From: Falsiroseomonas tokyonensis | GTDB lineage: Bacteria > Pseudomonadota > Alphaproteobacteria > Acetobacterales > Acetobacteraceae | Direction: 5' to 3' | NCBI RefSeq assembly: GCF_019024325.1 | Contig: NZ_JAFNJS010000005.1 | Span: 248,001-312,000, forward strand | Length of the DNA stretch: 64,000 bases | Part shown: in pieces, positions 8,719 to 29,003 of the stretch | How positions within the stretch are numbered: the first letter of the stretch is position 1 | Layout: each line of letters opens with the position of its first letter | Program-made: the position numbers and the translations under genes | The notes under the pieces: model-generated | What the model was told of the DNA's origin: nothing | What the model saw: only the letters and a program-made list of their open reading frames with translations | Database searches by the model: none

Positions 8719-8913
8719 GGCGCCATTCTGCGCCGCCGCGGCCGCGCTGTCCAAGCGCATGGTCCGCAGGCCTGCCCCGAGTCGCGCGGCGCGGGCCGGA
8801 AAGCCCCGCCCGCCTGCGCTTCCCGCGCCCGCGCCGTTGACAGGCGCCGCGCGACGGGGCAAGTCCCGGCGCGCTCTCGGTGACGGGGGCGCGGCAGGCC
8901 TGGTCAGGGCTGC

Positions 8914-8995
8914 GGAGGGGTGCCCGAGTGGCTAAAGGGGGCGGACTGTAAATCCGCTGGCTTCGCCTACGTTGGTTCGAATCCAACCCCCTCCA
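8914..8995 (+). tRNA. tRNA-Tyr (anticodon GTA)
   Basis: The acceptor GGAGGGG pairs with CCCCTCC (8988-8994). The anticodon loop CTGTAAA gives GTA. A long variable arm typical of class II tRNAs is present (around TGGCTTCGCCTA), and the T arm is GTTGG-TTCGAAT-CCAAC. The CCA end is not encoded. Together with tRNA-Gly and tRNA-Trp it sits around tuf, an old proteobacterial arrangement. Confidence 0.97.
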
Positions 8996-9086
8996 TATTC
9001 CCCCCCGGGCCAGCCCGCCGCCGGCCCGATACTGCCGCCCGGCCGGGCGATCGGGTGACGTGGCGCCTTATGTTTCCAGAATGCGC

Positions 9087-9158
<72 letters not shown>

Positions 9159-9252
9159 CCACGCGCGCGGGCCGGCGGCAGCAGCAACAGGCGCGGGACA
9201 TCTCAGGCAGCCCAACGGGGACATCCCGGCCGGGCGGATAACGGGAACAGCA

Positions 9253-10440
<1,188 letters not shown>

Positions 10441-10463
10441 GCCGGGCCAGCCTGGCCAGCCTG

Positions 10464-10500
10464 GGGGGGTGGGGCGCGGGTGCGCCCCGCCCCTTTCGCG
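10464..10500 (+). terminator. Intrinsic terminator after tuf copy 1
   Basis: A 12-bp GC-rich stem with one G-T pair (GGGGTGGGGCGC at 10466-10477 with GCGCCCCGCCCC at 10482-10493) and a 4-base loop is followed by TTTCGCGTTT. It would separate tuf from tRNA-Trp and secE. Confidence 0.65.
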
Positions 10501-10591
10501 TTTCAGGGGGGGGCGGGCCAAAAACGCGCCGTCACGGCATCTCGACAGGCCTCGCCGGCTGGGATAGATGACCGCGCTCGCGCGGAGCCGT

Positions 10592-10665
10592 AGGGGCGTA
10601 GCTCAATTGGCTAGAGCGCCGGTCTCCAAAACCGGAGGTTGGGGGTTCGAGACCCTCCGCCCCTG
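10592..10665 (+). tRNA. tRNA-Trp (anticodon CCA)
   Basis: The acceptor AGGGGCG pairs with CGCCCCT (10658-10664). The anticodon stem CCGGT/ACCGG holds the loop CTCCAAA, anticodon CCA. The T arm contains TTCGAGA. Discriminator G is followed by an encoded CCA (10666-10668). It stands directly before secE-nusG, as in many proteobacteria. Confidence 0.97.
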
Positions 10666-10693
10666 CCAAGCGGCCGCGCGAGATCGTGGCCGA

Positions 10694-10718
10694 AGGCCCC
10701 TCCCCAAGGGAGGGGCCT
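10694..10718. repeat. GC-rich intergenic palindrome between tRNA-Trp and secE
   Basis: A perfect 11-bp inverted repeat (AGGCCCCTCCC, loop CAA, GGGAGGGGCCT) with no T-run after it. In RNA it would form a very stable hairpin, which may trim or terminate the tRNA transcript. Its C-rich/G-rich make-up resembles the palindromes at 46248-46355. Confidence 0.5.
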
Positions 10719-10773
10719 GCGACGCGCAGCCCGAAATACCTTCGTTTGTCGTCCATCCGAAAAGGGGCCCGTC

Positions 10774-10971
10774 TTGGCCAAGTTCGATCCCACGCAGTAT
10801 GTCCGCGAGGTGCGGCAGGAAGTGGGTCGCGTCACCTGGCCGTCGCGCAAGGAGACGCTGATCACCACCGGCCTCGTGCTCGCCCTTTCGGCCGTGGCGG
10901 CGGTGTTCTTCCTGGTGGTGGACCAGATCATCGCCTTCGCGATGCGCTGGCTGTTCGGTGTGGGAGCCTGA
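10774..10971 (+). CDS. secE: Preprotein translocase subunit SecE
   Basis: A 65-residue short-form SecE, the clamp subunit of the SecYEG channel in the inner membrane. It has the conserved cytoplasmic amphipathic part ([20 protein letters not shown]) and one membrane helix ([20 protein letters not shown]). The start is a TTG at 10774 with AGGGG 6-7 bases upstream; no ATG is available in frame near the conserved region. It precedes nusG by 8 bases, the usual secE-nusG pair. Confidence 0.93.
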   Translation: MAKFDPTQYVREVRQEVGRVTWPSRKETLITTGLVLALSAVAAVFFLVVDQIIAFAMRWLFGVGA

Positions 10972-10979
10972 GGCGGGTC

Positions 10980-11516
10980 ATGGCGGACAAGAAGTGGTAC
11001 GTGGTCCACGTCTATTCGGGCTTCGAGAAGAAGATCGCCCAGCAGCTGCGTGAGCAGGCGGCCCAGAAGGGCCTGGCCGATGCCTTCGAGGAAATCCTGG
11101 TTCCGGCCGAGGAGGTGGTGGAAGTCCGCCGCGGCCAGAAGACCAACCAGGAACGCAAATTCTTCCCAGGCTATGTGCTGGTGAAGATGGATATGACCGA
11201 CGACGCCTGGCACCTGGTGAAGAACACGCCGAAGGTGACCGGCTTCCTGGGCGAGAAGAACCGCCCAACCCCGATCCGGGAAAAGGAAGCCCAGGCCATG
11301 CTGCGCCAGGTGCAGGAAGGCGCCGAAAAGCCGAAGCGCCCCGCCATCGTCTTCGAGGTGGGCGAGCAGGTCCGCGTCGCCGATGGCCCCTTCACCAGCT
11401 TCAACGGCACGATCGAGGAAGTGGACGAGGAGCGCGGCCGCGTGAAGGTGTCCGTCTCCATCTTCGGGCGCTCGACGCCGGTGGAGCTGGAATACGGGCA
11501 GGTCGAGAAGCTGTAG
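10980..11516 (+). CDS. nusG: Transcription termination/antitermination factor NusG
   Basis: A 178-residue NusG. The N-terminal NGN domain ([19 protein letters not shown] through [12 protein letters not shown] and [15 protein letters not shown]) binds the clamp of RNA polymerase. The C-terminal KOW domain ([19 protein letters not shown] to [11 protein letters not shown]) contacts Rho or S10. Length and domain order are standard. ATG at 10980 is chosen from the conserved start [16 protein letters not shown]. It follows secE closely and is separated from rplK by a 333-base structured spacer. Confidence 0.97.
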   Translation: MADKKWYVVHVYSGFEKKIAQQLREQAAQKGLADAFEEILVPAEEVVEVRRGQKTNQERKFFPGYVLVKMDMTDDAWHLVKNTPKVTGFLGEKNRPTPIREKEAQAMLRQVQEGAEKPKRPAIVFEVGEQVRVADGPFTSFNGTIEEVDEERGRVKVSVSIFGRSTPVELEYGQVEKL

Positions 11517-11849
11517 CTATTGAGAAGCTGGCGGACCGGCTCTTTCGCCGGTCCGAGGCCGCGAACGCGGCCCGCCGCTCATGCGTCGTGCCGTAGGCAC
11601 GCCTGCGGCGTGACGAGCCAAGGCCGCGGAGCGGCCGCCCGGCGCTTGAGGGCAGATACCAAGGGGCTGGATGGCGACATCCGGCCCTTTTGCGTTTCCG
11701 GCTGGACTCACCCCGGGCGGGGGGCTATAGGCCCGCCTCCGCAGACCGGCCCGGGGCTTTCCCGGGCCGTTTCGCGTGGCTTGGAACGCGGGAGACGCCC
11801 AGGGGGGTGTCGCAGGCACCGCGGTCCTCAGACGAGGATGGATCGCCCG
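11517..11849 (+). promoter_or_regulatory. Structured 333-base leader between nusG and rplK
   Basis: No gene is seen here. The stretch contains a series of strong hairpins: CGGACCGGC/GCCGGTCCG (11532-11555, loop TCTTTC), GGCCGC/GCGGCC (11557-11572), CGTGCC/GGCACG (11587-11601), a terminator-like stem (11664-11691), and GGCCCGGG/CCCGGGCC (11748-11768, followed by GTTT). In other bacteria L1 represses the rplK-rplA mRNA by binding its leader, so part of this may be that site; this is inference. No clear promoter was found. Confidence 0.5.
11664..11691 (+). terminator. Terminator-like hairpin in the nusG-rplK spacer
   Basis: A 10-bp stem with one G-T pair (GGGCTGGATG at 11664-11673, loop GCGA, CATCCGGCCC at 11678-11687) is followed directly by TTTT. 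It probably ends the secE-nusG transcript or attenuates read-through into rplK. Confidence 0.65.
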
Positions 11850-12284
11850 ATGGCGAAAAAGATTGTTGGCTACATCAAGCTGCAGGTGCCCGCCGGCAAG
11901 GCGAACCCCTCGCCGCCGATCGGCCCGGCGCTGGGTCAGCGCGGCCTGAACATCATGCAGTTCGTGAAGGAATTCAACGCGGCGACGCAGCAGATGGAGC
12001 CGGGCACCCCGACCCCTGTCGTCATCACCGCCTATTCCGACCGCACCTTCTCCTTCATCACCAAGACCCCGCCGAACACCTACTTCCTGATGAAGGCCGC
12101 CAAGATCGAGAAGGGCAGCCTGACCCCCGGCAAGGGTGCGACCGTGGGCCGCGTCAGCAAGACGCAGCTGCGGGAGATCGCCGCGGTGAAGATGAAGGAC
12201 ATGAACTGCACCGATATCGAGAGCGCGGTGCGCATGCTGGCCGGTTCCGCCCGTTCCATGGGCATGACCGTGGTGGAGGGCTGA
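11850..12284 (+). CDS. rplK: 50S ribosomal protein L11
   Basis: A 144-residue L11, which with 23S rRNA helices 43-44 forms the GTPase-associated centre. The proline-rich N-terminal domain ([20 protein letters not shown]) and the C-terminal RNA-binding domain ([20 protein letters not shown]) are both intact. ATG at 11850 is chosen to match the family start MAKK; an ATG at 11838 would add four residues but leaves no room for its ribosome site. The stop is 3 bases before rplA, so the two are a coupled operon. Confidence 0.97.
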   Translation: MAKKIVGYIKLQVPAGKANPSPPIGPALGQRGLNIMQFVKEFNAATQQMEPGTPTPVVITAYSDRTFSFITKTPPNTYFLMKAAKIEKGSLTPGKGATVGRVSKTQLREIAAVKMKDMNCTDIESAVRMLAGSARSMGMTVVEG

Positions 12285-12287
12285 GCC

Positions 12288-12989
12288 ATGGCCAAGCAGG
12301 GCAAGCGCCTCAAGGCGATCGTCTCTGGTCTCGACCAGAACAAGAACTACGCGCTGGATGAGGCCATCAAACTGGCCAAGGCCAATGCCAAGGCCAAGTT
12401 CGACGAGACCATCGAGATCTCGATGAACCTCGGCATCGACCCGCGCCATGCCGACCAGATGGTCCGCGGCGTGGTCGGCCTGCCGAACGGCACCGGCAAG
12501 ACGGTGCGCGTCGGCGTCTTCGCCCGTGGCGCGAAGGCCGAGGAGGCCCTGGCCGCCGGCGCCGATGTGGTGGGCGCGGACGACCTCGCCGCCGCCGTGC
12601 AGGAAGGCAAGATCGAGTTCGACCGCTGCATCGCGACGCCGGACATGATGGCCCTGGTGGGTCGCCTGGGTAAGGTGCTCGGCCCGCGCGGCCTGATGCC
12701 GAACCCGCGCCTCGGCACCGTGACCATGGACGTCAAGGGCGCCGTGCAGGCGGCCAAGGCCGGCCAGGTGGAGTTCCGCGCCGAGAAGGCCGGCATCGTG
12801 CATGCCGGCATCGGCAAGGCGAGCTTCGAGGCCGAGAGCCTGCTGGCCAATGCCCGCGCCTTCATCGACGCGATCCAGAAGGCCCGCCCGACCGGCGCCA
12901 AGGGCACCTATGTGAAGAAGGTGGCGCTATCCTCCTCCATGGGTCCCGGGCTGAAGGTCGACCTGGCCTCGCTGTCCAGCGGCAGCTGA
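12288..12989 (+). CDS. rplA: 50S ribosomal protein L1
   Basis: A 233-residue L1, the protein of the mobile L1 stalk that helps release deacylated tRNA from the E site. It has the family segments [56 protein letters not shown] and [21 protein letters not shown]1 is a known translational repressor of its own operon in many bacteria. A perfect palindrome follows the stop codon. Confidence 0.97.
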   Translation: MAKQGKRLKAIVSGLDQNKNYALDEAIKLAKANAKAKFDETIEISMNLGIDPRHADQMVRGVVGLPNGTGKTVRVGVFARGAKAEEALAAGADVVGADDLAAAVQEGKIEFDRCIATPDMMALVGRLGKVLGPRGLMPNPRLGTVTMDVKGAVQAAKAGQVEFRAEKAGIVHAGIGKASFEAESLLANARAFIDAIQKARPTGAKGTYVKKVALSSSMGPGLKVDLASLSSGS

Positions 12990-13296
12990 TCCCTTTCCCG
13001 CCCCGGATCCGGGGCGGGCGCTATTCGGCACCTTTCGGGGTGCCGGGCAGGGCAGGGGCGCAAGCCCCTGTCCGAACCTGTCGGAGACCTCCTGTGGCCG
13101 GAAGGCCTTGAATTGGCGCAAGCCGCGCAGGTGAGAGATGGGGTGCCGAGAAGTTCTGCCGGTCCGGTCGCCCTGGGCGCCCGGCCTGGCTTGGCTTGGT
13201 AGGTCCCGTTCCAGCAGGCCTTTCGGGGTGGTTCCCACCCCGCGCTTGAACCGGCCAGGGCCCCTCCACAAGGTCCGGCCATTTACGGAGACGGAC
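12990..13296 (+). promoter_or_regulatory. rplJL leader: Structured 307-base rplJ leader
   Basis: No gene is seen. Directly after rplA is a perfect palindrome CCCGCCCCGG-AT-CCGGGGCGGG (12997-13018). Next are CGGCACC/GGTGCCG (13026-13045, loop TTTCGG) and CAGGGGC/GCCCCTG closed by a GCAA tetraloop (13053-13070). Long untranslated leaders before rplJ are the target of autoregulation by the L10-L12 complex in other bacteria, so these stems may hold that site. I did not find the L10 kink-turn consensus with certainty. The last part carries the rplJ ribosome site GGAG at 13287. Confidence 0.5.
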
Positions 13297-13827
13297 GTGG
13301 ACCGTACGGAAAAGCAGGCCTTCGTGCAGGCCCTGCAAGCGGTGTTCGCGGAGACGTCCTTCGTCCTCGTCAGCCAGAACAAGGGCCTGACGGTGGCGGA
13401 TGCGACGACGCTGCGACGGCGCATGCGGGATGCCGGCGCGACCTACAAGGTCGCGAAGAACCGGCTGGCCGCGCTCGCCCTCGATGGTACCAGCTTCCAG
13501 GGCATCTCGCCGCTGCTGAAGGGCCCGACCGCGCTTGCGTGGTCGCGGGACCCGGTGGCCGTGGCGAAGACCGCCGTGGATTTCGCCAAGGGGAACGACA
13601 AGTTCGTCATCCTTGGCGGGGCGCTGGGGAAGCAGACGCTGGACGCCGACGGCGTCAAGGCGCTGGCAGCCCTGCCGTCGCTCGAGACCCTGCGCGCACA
13701 GCTTCTGGGCCTGATCCAGACGCCGGCGACGCGGATCGCGGGCGTTCTGCAGGCCCCGGGTTCCCAGCTGGCGCGGGTGTTCGCCGCGTATGCCAAGAAG
13801 GACGAGGCGGAAGCGGAGGCGGCCTGA
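13297..13827 (+). CDS. rplJ: 50S ribosomal protein L10
   Basis: A 176-residue L10, the base of the ribosomal stalk that anchors L7/L12 dimers. The N-terminal rRNA-binding domain ([39 protein letters not shown]) is standard. The C-terminal helix ([20 protein letters not shown]) binds L12. The start is a GTG at 13297, supported by GGAG 6 bases upstream and by the family N-terminus; an open frame extends upstream but reads through the leader. rplL follows after 98 bases. Confidence 0.96.
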   Translation: MDRTEKQAFVQALQAVFAETSFVLVSQNKGLTVADATTLRRRMRDAGATYKVAKNRLAALALDGTSFQGISPLLKGPTALAWSRDPVAVAKTAVDFAKGNDKFVILGGALGKQTLDADGVKALAALPSLETLRAQLLGLIQTPATRIAGVLQAPGSQLARVFAAYAKKDEAEAEAA

Positions 13828-13925
13828 GGCCCCTTCGCATTGCCTGACGATTCGGCCCTGGGGGAAGGGTTCCCTCACGGGTCTTGCAAATACCAAGCCA
13901 AGCCATTAGATCGAAGGATACACAC

Positions 13926-14303
13926 ATGGCCGACCTCGCAAAGCTGGTTGACGAGCTCTCCAGCCTGACCGTCCTGGAAGCCGCTGAGCTGTCCAAGATG
14001 CTGGAAGAGAAGTGGGGCGTTTCCGCCGCGGCGCCGGTCGCCGTTGCGGCGGCGCCGGCGGCTGCGGCCGCCGCTGCCCCGGCCGAGGAGAAGACGGAGT
14101 TCACCGTCACTCTGAAGTCCGGCGGCGACAAGAAGATCAACGTGATCAAGGAGATCCGCACGATCACCGGCCTGGGCCTGAAGGAAGCCAAGGACCTGGT
14201 CGAGGGCGCCCCGAAGGTCGTCAAGGAGGCCGCGAGCAAGGACGAGGCTGCCAAGATCAAGAAGGTGCTGGAAGAGAACGGCGCCGTGGTCGAGATCAGC
14301 TGA
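13926..14303 (+). CDS. rplL: 50S ribosomal protein L7/L12
   Basis: A 125-residue L7/L12. It has an N-terminal dimerisation domain ([22 protein letters not shown]), an alanine-rich hinge (about residues 40-57), and the C-terminal factor-binding domain with [35 protein letters not shown] and the final [12 protein letters not shown]. It recruits translation GTPases such as EF-Tu. AAGGA lies 7 bases before the ATG. Confidence 0.98.
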   Translation: MADLAKLVDELSSLTVLEAAELSKMLEEKWGVSAAAPVAVAAAPAAAAAAAPAEEKTEFTVTLKSGGDKKINVIKEIRTITGLGLKEAKDLVEGAPKVVKEAASKDEAAKIKKVLEENGAVVEIS

Positions 14304-14310
14304 GCCGCTT

Positions 14311-14350
14311 GCACGCCTGGCCCAGCCCGATCAGGTCGGGCCGGGCGTGC
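14311..14350 (+). terminator. Hairpin between rplL and rpoB (possible attenuator)
   Basis: A 13-bp stem with one G-T pair (GCACGCCTGGCCC at 14311-14323 with GGGCCGGGCGTGC at 14338-14350) encloses a 14-base loop that can form an alternative stem CCCGA/TCGGG. There is no T-run. A partial terminator or processing site in the rplL-rpoB gap is known in enterobacteria; the same role here is inferred from position. Confidence 0.5.
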
Positions 14351-14556
14351 GAAATCCCGGCGGAGGGCCTTCGGTTGGCCGCTGGGCGACATATCTACGG
14401 GAACGGGCGGAACTCCCCTGCGGGAGTCCCGCCCGCGCCCGCGTTTGACGATGAAGCGCAGGGCGGTTGGGCCATCTGGCCCCGGCAAGCGGCGCAAACT
14501 GGCGAAATTCCTCCGGGCGCGGTGCGCTGCCGGCAGGCACGGGAAGCGGGACAGGC

Positions 14557-18744
<4,188 letters not shown>

Positions 18745-18844
18745 TCGGCCGATCTGACGTCCCCGCGCCGGCTTCGGCTGGCGCGGGTCTCTCCCTTTTC
18801 GTGGCGCGAGGCCTTGGGCTGACGCGCCGGACGGAGTGGACCGC

Positions 18845-23020
<4,176 letters not shown>

Positions 23021-23062
23021 TGAAGGATGGCGCCTGTCACCCGTGTGGGGGGCGCCATTCGC

Positions 23063-23091
23063 TTGACTCAACCAGGGCCGCCGGATATTAG
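23063..23091 (+). promoter_or_regulatory. Candidate promoter for the rpsL operon
   Basis: TTGACT (23063-23068) and TATTAG (23086-23091) are separated by exactly 17 bases in the 281-base gap after rpoC. This is a good match to the housekeeping sigma consensus in very GC-rich surroundings. It would give an mRNA leader of about 200 bases before rpsL. Confidence 0.6.
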
Positions 23092-23301
23092 GCGCGACCT
23101 TGGTCGGATATGGCGCAGCCTGCGCTGACACGGCCGGGCTGATATTTGGTTCCAGCGACGCGCTTCCGGCACCGCCCCCCAGACGGGGAGCCTAGGCCGG
23201 GGGTCGGACAGGTGCCCGCAGGGAAGAGCCACTTGGCCTTCCAGGCGGGCCGTCCTGTTTGCGGCGCAAGGGAACGGACGAGACGAGCACGAAGGGGCGT
23301 C

Positions 23302-23673
23302 ATGCCGACGATCAACCAGCTCATTGCCCAGGGGCGTGAGCCTATCGCGAAGCGGAACAAGGTTCCGGCCCTGCAGGGTAGCCCGCAGAAGCGGGGCGTC
23401 TGCACGCGCGTCTATACGACCACGCCGAAGAAGCCGAACTCGGCGCTTCGCAAGGTCGCCAAGGTGCGCCTGACGAACGGCTACGAGGTGGTGAGCTACA
23501 TCCCCGGCGAGGGCCACAACCTGCAGGAGCACTCCGTGGTGCTGATCCGCGGTGGTCGCGTGAAGGACCTTCCGGGCGTCCGCTACCACATCCTGCGCGG
23601 CGTGCTGGACACGCAGGGCATCGCGAAGCGTCGTCAGCGCCGGTCGCTGTACGGCGCCAAGCGTCCGAAGTGA
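23302..23673 (+). CDS. rpsL: 30S ribosomal protein S12
   Basis: A 123-residue S12 at the decoding centre. The streptomycin-relevant segments [18 protein letters not shown] and [14 protein letters not shown] have the wild-type lysines. The protein is essentially invariant in bacteria, so the assignment is certain. It is the first gene of the str-type operon and is followed 11 bases later by rpsG. Confidence 0.98.
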   Translation: MPTINQLIAQGREPIAKRNKVPALQGSPQKRGVCTRVYTTTPKKPNSALRKVAKVRLTNGYEVVSYIPGEGHNLQEHSVVLIRGGRVKDLPGVRYHILRGVLDTQGIAKRRQRRSLYGAKRPK

Positions 23674-23684
23674 GGAACTGAGAG

Positions 23685-24161
23685 ATGTCGCGCCGCCATA
23701 GCGCCACCAAGCGCGAAGTCCTGCCGGACCCGAAGTTCGGTGACCTCGTGCTGTCCCGTTTCATGAACGTGCTGATGTACGACGGCAAGAAGAGCACTGC
23801 CGAGGGCATCGTCTATGCCGCGATGGACACGCTGCGCCGTCGTGGCGGCGCCAATGCCGATCCGCTGAGCGTCTTCCACCAGGCGATGGACAATGTGAAG
23901 CCGGCCGTTGAGGTCCGCTCCCGCCGCGTCGGTGGCGCCACCTACCAGGTGCCGGTCGAGGTTCGGCCGGAGCGCCGCCAGGCACTGGCGATCCGCTGGA
24001 TCATCGACAGCGCGCGCAAGCGCGGCGAGCACACGATGGAAGACCGGCTGTCCGCCGAGCTGATGGACGCCGCGAACAACCGTGGCTCCGCCGTGAAGAA
24101 GCGCGAAGACACGCACCGCATGGCCGAGGCGAACAAGGCCTTCAGCCACTATCGTTGGTAA
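23685..24161 (+). CDS. rpsG: 30S ribosomal protein S7
   Basis: A 158-residue S7, which nucleates assembly of the 30S head and lines the E site. Visible family segments are [40 protein letters not shown] and the C-terminal [14 protein letters not shown]. In E. coli S7 represses the str operon by binding between rpsL and rpsG; here that gap is only 11 bases. fusA, the usual next gene, is absent, and tuf follows after 56 bases. Confidence 0.98.
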   Translation: MSRRHSATKREVLPDPKFGDLVLSRFMNVLMYDGKKSTAEGIVYAAMDTLRRRGGANADPLSVFHQAMDNVKPAVEVRSRRVGGATYQVPVEVRPERRQALAIRWIIDSARKRGEHTMEDRLSAELMDAANNRGSAVKKREDTHRMAEANKAFSHYRW

Positions 24162-24217
24162 GAGCGCGCTTGCGCGCGACCGCTGGTAACACGATCCGAT
24201 CCTGAGGATTTGAGACA

Positions 24218-25405
<1,188 letters not shown>

Positions 25406-25437
25406 GCGACGACAGAAGGGATACGGGCCACTCCGCC

Positions 25438-25746
<309 letters not shown>

Positions 25747-25769
25747 GCGACGGATAAAGGACCGACATT

Positions 25770-26489
25770 ATGTCCATCACAGGCCGTCAGGTTACGGGCC
25801 GTTCCGGGCTGATCGCCCGGAAGCTGGGGATGACCCGGCTTTTCAATGAGGACGGGTCCACCGTCCCTGTCACCGTTCTGCACGTCGACAACGTTCGCGT
25901 CATCGCGCAGCGCACGATGGAGAAGGACGGCTACGTCGCCGTCCAGATCGGCATCGGCGTGGCGAAGCCGAAGAACGTGACGAATCCGCAGAAGGGCCAC
26001 TTCGCCAAGGCCGGCGTCGAAGCTCCCCGCAAGACGGTGGAGTTCCGCGTGGCCGAGGACGCGACCCTCGCGCCCGGCACCAAGCTCGATATCGGGCATT
26101 TCGTGGCCGGTCAGAAGATCGACGTCACTGGCGTGACCCAGGGCAAGGGCTTCGCCGGCGCCATGAAGCGCTGGAACTTCTCGGGCCTCGAGGCGTCGCA
26201 CGGCGTCTCGATCAGCCACCGTTCGCATGGTTCGACCGGCAACCGTCAGGATCCGGGCAAGACCTTCAAGAACAAGAAGATGGCCGGCCATATGGGCGGC
26301 GAGCGCGTGACGACGCAGAACCTGGTCATTGCCGGGCATGATGCGGAGCGCGGGCTGCTTCTGGTGAAGGGTGCCATTCCGGGCTCGAAGGGCAGCTACG
26401 TGCTGGTGCGCGATGCGGTGAAGCATGCGCGTCATGCCGATGCGCCGTACCCGGCAGGGCTTGCCGCAGACGCTGGGGCGCAAGGGTAA
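25770..26489 (+). CDS. rplC: 50S ribosomal protein L3
   Basis: A 239-residue L3 whose central loop reaches the peptidyl-transferase centre. Family marks are [54 protein letters not shown] and [20 protein letters not shown]. Slightly longer than the E. coli protein because of an Ala/Pro-rich C-terminal tail ([17 protein letters not shown]). Five bases separate it from rplD. Confidence 0.97.
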   Translation: MSITGRQVTGRSGLIARKLGMTRLFNEDGSTVPVTVLHVDNVRVIAQRTMEKDGYVAVQIGIGVAKPKNVTNPQKGHFAKAGVEAPRKTVEFRVAEDATLAPGTKLDIGHFVAGQKIDVTGVTQGKGFAGAMKRWNFSGLEASHGVSISHRSHGSTGNRQDPGKTFKNKKMAGHMGGERVTTQNLVIAGHDAERGLLLVKGAIPGSKGSYVLVRDAVKHARHADAPYPAGLAADAGAQG

Positions 26490-26494
26490 AGATC

Positions 26495-27145
26495 ATGGCG
26501 ATCCAGCTTCCTGTCATCAATCTCGACAACGCCTCCGTCGGCCAGGTCGACCTGCCGGAGGCGCTGTTCGGCGTCGCCCCGCGGGCCGACATCATGGCCC
26601 GCGTGGTGCATTGGCAGCTCGCCAAGCGCCGCGCCGGGACCCACAAGGCCAAGGGCATGGGCGAAGTGTCCGGCACCACCAAGAAGCCGTACCGGCAGAA
26701 GGGCACCGGCAATGCGCGCCAGGGCTCGCTGCGTGCGCCGCAGTACCGCAAGGGTGGCGTCGTGCACGGGCCGGTGGTGCGTGACCACGGCTATAACCTG
26801 AACAAGAAGGTCCGCCGCCTCGGCCTGATCTGCGCGCTTTCCGCCAAGGTGGCGGCCGGCAAGCTAGTCGTGCTGGATGCGGCCACCGCCAGCGACGAGG
26901 CCAAGACCTCGGCGATGGTGGCGCAGCTGAAGAAGCTGGGCTGGGACAGCGCGCTGGTGGTGGATGCGACGGTGGATGCGGGCTTCGCCCGGGTCACGCG
27001 TAACATCCCCAAGATCGATGTGCTGCCGACCATCGGCGCCAATGTCTATGACATCCTGAACCACGACGTGCTCGCGGTGACGCGCGCCGGCCTCGAGGCT
27101 CTGGCGGCGCGGCTGAACGGCGCGACCAAGGAGTCCGAGGCATGA
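26495..27145 (+). CDS. rplD: 50S ribosomal protein L4
   Basis: A 216-residue L4 with the exit-tunnel loop region ([30 protein letters not shown]) and the globular domain ([20 protein letters not shown]). In E. coli L4 also represses the S10 operon; that leader is not evident here. The end overlaps the rplW start by 4 bases (ATGA). Confidence 0.97.
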   Translation: MAIQLPVINLDNASVGQVDLPEALFGVAPRADIMARVVHWQLAKRRAGTHKAKGMGEVSGTTKKPYRQKGTGNARQGSLRAPQYRKGGVVHGPVVRDHGYNLNKKVRRLGLICALSAKVAAGKLVVLDAATASDEAKTSAMVAQLKKLGWDSALVVDATVDAGFARVTRNIPKIDVLPTIGANVYDILNHDVLAVTRAGLEALAARLNGATKESEA

Positions 27146-27474
27146 GCGAGACGGCAACCAAGCCGCGCGGCAAGGTCCTGTCCGCGGAGCGCCTGTACCA
27201 GGTGATCCTGGCGCCGGTGGTGACGGAGAAGGCGACGCGACTGAACGAGAGCAGCCAGGTCACCTTCAAGGTGACGCTCGACGCGACCAAGCCGGAGATC
27301 CGGCAGGCGGTCGAGAAGCTGTTCAGCGTGAATGTCGAGGCGGTGAACACGCTGGTGATGAAGGGCAAGGCCAAGCGGTTCCGCGGTCGCAAGGGCCAGC
27401 GGTCCGATTGGAAGAAGGCGGTGGTCAAGCTGCAGGCCGGCCAGACCATCGACCTCACGACGGGGCTCGCGTAA
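27142..27474 (+). CDS. rplW: 50S ribosomal protein L23
   Basis: A 110-residue L23 near the exit tunnel, the docking site for trigger factor and SRP. Conserved core: [59 protein letters not shown] short N-terminal extension ([16 protein letters not shown]) precedes the core. Translationally coupled to rplD. Confidence 0.97.
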   Translation: MSETATKPRGKVLSAERLYQVILAPVVTEKATRLNESSQVTFKVTLDATKPEIRQAVEKLFSVNVEAVNTLVMKGKAKRFRGRKGQRSDWKKAVVKLQAGQTIDLTTGLA

Positions 27475-27478
27475 CGCC

Positions 27479-28312
27479 ATGGCACTGAAGCATTTTAATC
27501 CCGTCACCCCGTCGCTGCGCGGGACGGTCCTTGTGGACCGTTCCGACCTGTGGAAGGGCAAGCCGGTCAAGGGCCTGACCGAGGGCAAGTCGCACTCGGG
27601 CGGCCGCAACAACCATGGCCGCACGACGGTCCGGTTCCGGGGCGGCGGACACAAGCAGTCCTACCGCATCGTCGACTTCAAGCGACGCAAGTTCGATGTG
27701 GCCGCGACGGTCGAGCGTCTGGAATATGACCCGAACCGTACGGCCTGGATCGCGCTGCTGAAGTATGCCGATGGCGAGCTGGCCTACATCATCGCGCCGC
27801 AGCGCCTGAAGGCGGGCGACAGCGTGGTGTCGGGCGAGAAGGTCGACATCAAGCCCGGCAATGCAATGCCGCTGGCGAATATCCCGGTCGGCACCATCAT
27901 CCATTGCCTGGAGATGAAGCCGGGTGCGGGCGCCAAGATCGCGCGCTCCGCTGGCACCTTCTGCCAGCTGGTCGGCAAGGATGCCGGCTATGCGCAGGTC
28001 AAGCTGATGTCTGGTGAGGTTCGCCTGGTGCGGGCCGAGTGCATGGCCGCCATCGGCGCCGTGTCCAACCCGGACAACAGCAACCAGGAGATCGGCAAGG
28101 CCGGCCGCAAGCGTTGGATGGGCTTCCGCCCGCACAACCGCGGCGTGGTCATGAACCCGGTCGACCATCCGCATGGTGGTGGTGAGGGCCGGACGTCCGG
28201 CGGCCGCCATCCGGTTACCCCGTGGGGCAAGCCCACCAAGGGTGCCAAGACCCGTAACAACAAGCGTACGGACCGGCTTATCGTCCGGCGCCGCAACGCG
28301 ACGAAGGGCTGA
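27479..28312 (+). CDS. rplB: 50S ribosomal protein L2
   Basis: A 277-residue L2, needed for subunit association and peptidyl transfer. The [20 protein letters not shown] start, [19 protein letters not shown], and the conserved histidine loop [19 protein letters not shown] are present. Standard length and position, with rpsS following after 5 bases. Confidence 0.98.
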   Translation: MALKHFNPVTPSLRGTVLVDRSDLWKGKPVKGLTEGKSHSGGRNNHGRTTVRFRGGGHKQSYRIVDFKRRKFDVAATVERLEYDPNRTAWIALLKYADGELAYIIAPQRLKAGDSVVSGEKVDIKPGNAMPLANIPVGTIIHCLEMKPGAGAKIARSAGTFCQLVGKDAGYAQVKLMSGEVRLVRAECMAAIGAVSNPDNSNQEIGKAGRKRWMGFRPHNRGVVMNPVDHPHGGGEGRTSGGRHPVTPWGKPTKGAKTRNNKRTDRLIVRRRNATKG

Positions 28313-28317
28313 CGGCG

Positions 28318-28596
28318 ATGTCGCGCAGCGTCTGGAAGGGGCCGTTCGTCGACGGCTACCTGCTCAACAAGGCAGAGGCAGCCCGCGCTTCGGGTCGCAA
28401 CGAGATCATCAAGATCTGGTCGCGCCGGAGCACGATCCTGCCGCAATTCGTCGGCCTGACCTTCGGTGTCTACAACGGCAAGAAGTTCATCCCGGTGCAG
28501 GTGAACGAGAACATGGTGGGCCACAAGTTCGGCGAGTTCTCGCCGACGCGCACCTTCACCGGACATTCGTCCGACAAGAAGGCGAAGCGAGGCTGA
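28318..28596 (+). CDS. rpsS: 30S ribosomal protein S19
   Basis: A 92-residue S19 of the 30S head ([58 protein letters not shown]). Standard length. One base separates its stop from the rplV start. Confidence 0.98.
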   Translation: MSRSVWKGPFVDGYLLNKAEAARASGRNEIIKIWSRRSTILPQFVGLTFGVYNGKKFIPVQVNENMVGHKFGEFSPTRTFTGHSSDKKAKRG

Positions 28597-28597
28597 C

Positions 28598-29002
28598 ATG
28601 AGCAAGCCGAAGCACGAGCGCGGTCTCGCTGAGACCGAGGCGCAGGCGATCGCGAAGAACATTCGCATCAGCCCGCGCAAGCTGAACCTGGTGGCGGGGC
28701 TGATCCGCGGCCGCACGGCGCAGGACGCCGTCGCGACGCTGACCTTCTCCAAGCGCCGCATCGCCCAGACCGTCCGCAAGACGCTGGAGAGCGCGATCGC
28801 GAATGCCGAGAACAACCACAGCCTGGATGTCGACCGCCTGGTCGTCACCAAGGCCGAGGTCGGCCGCGCCGTGGTGATGAAGCGTTTCCATGCGCGTGGC
28901 CGCGGCCGCTCCTCGCAGGTCGAGAAGTGGTTCAGCCATCTGAAGATCGTGGTGGCGGAGCAGACTGTTCCGGCGCCGGCGGCACAGCAGGAGGCCGCGT
29001 AA
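28598..29002 (+). CDS. rplV: 50S ribosomal protein L22
   Basis: A 134-residue L22, whose beta hairpin lines the exit tunnel. Core segments are [39 protein letters not shown] and [18 protein letters not shown]. It is somewhat longer than the E. coli protein, with extra residues at both ends ([22 protein letters not shown]). Confidence 0.97.
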   Translation: MSKPKHERGLAETEAQAIAKNIRISPRKLNLVAGLIRGRTAQDAVATLTFSKRRIAQTVRKTLESAIANAENNHSLDVDRLVVTKAEVGRAVVMKRFHARGRGRSSQVEKWFSHLKIVVAEQTVPAPAAQQEAA

Positions 29003-29003
29003 C

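Noticed and set aside
8837-8865. Perfect TTGACA box as a tRNA-Tyr promoter
   Set aside because: The hexamer 17 bases downstream is CAAGTC, which does not resemble a -10 box; the tRNA promoter could not be placed with confidence.
10694-10718. Palindrome as an attachment site next to tRNA-Trp
   Set aside because: No integrase gene, no direct repeat of the tRNA 3' end and no foreign-looking DNA nearby; it is flanked by conserved housekeeping genes.
24162-24217. Remnant of fusA in the rpsG-tuf gap
   Set aside because: Fifty-six bases contain no recognisable EF-G codons; only a chance-like repeat of CGYTGGTAA is seen, too short to call a pseudogene.
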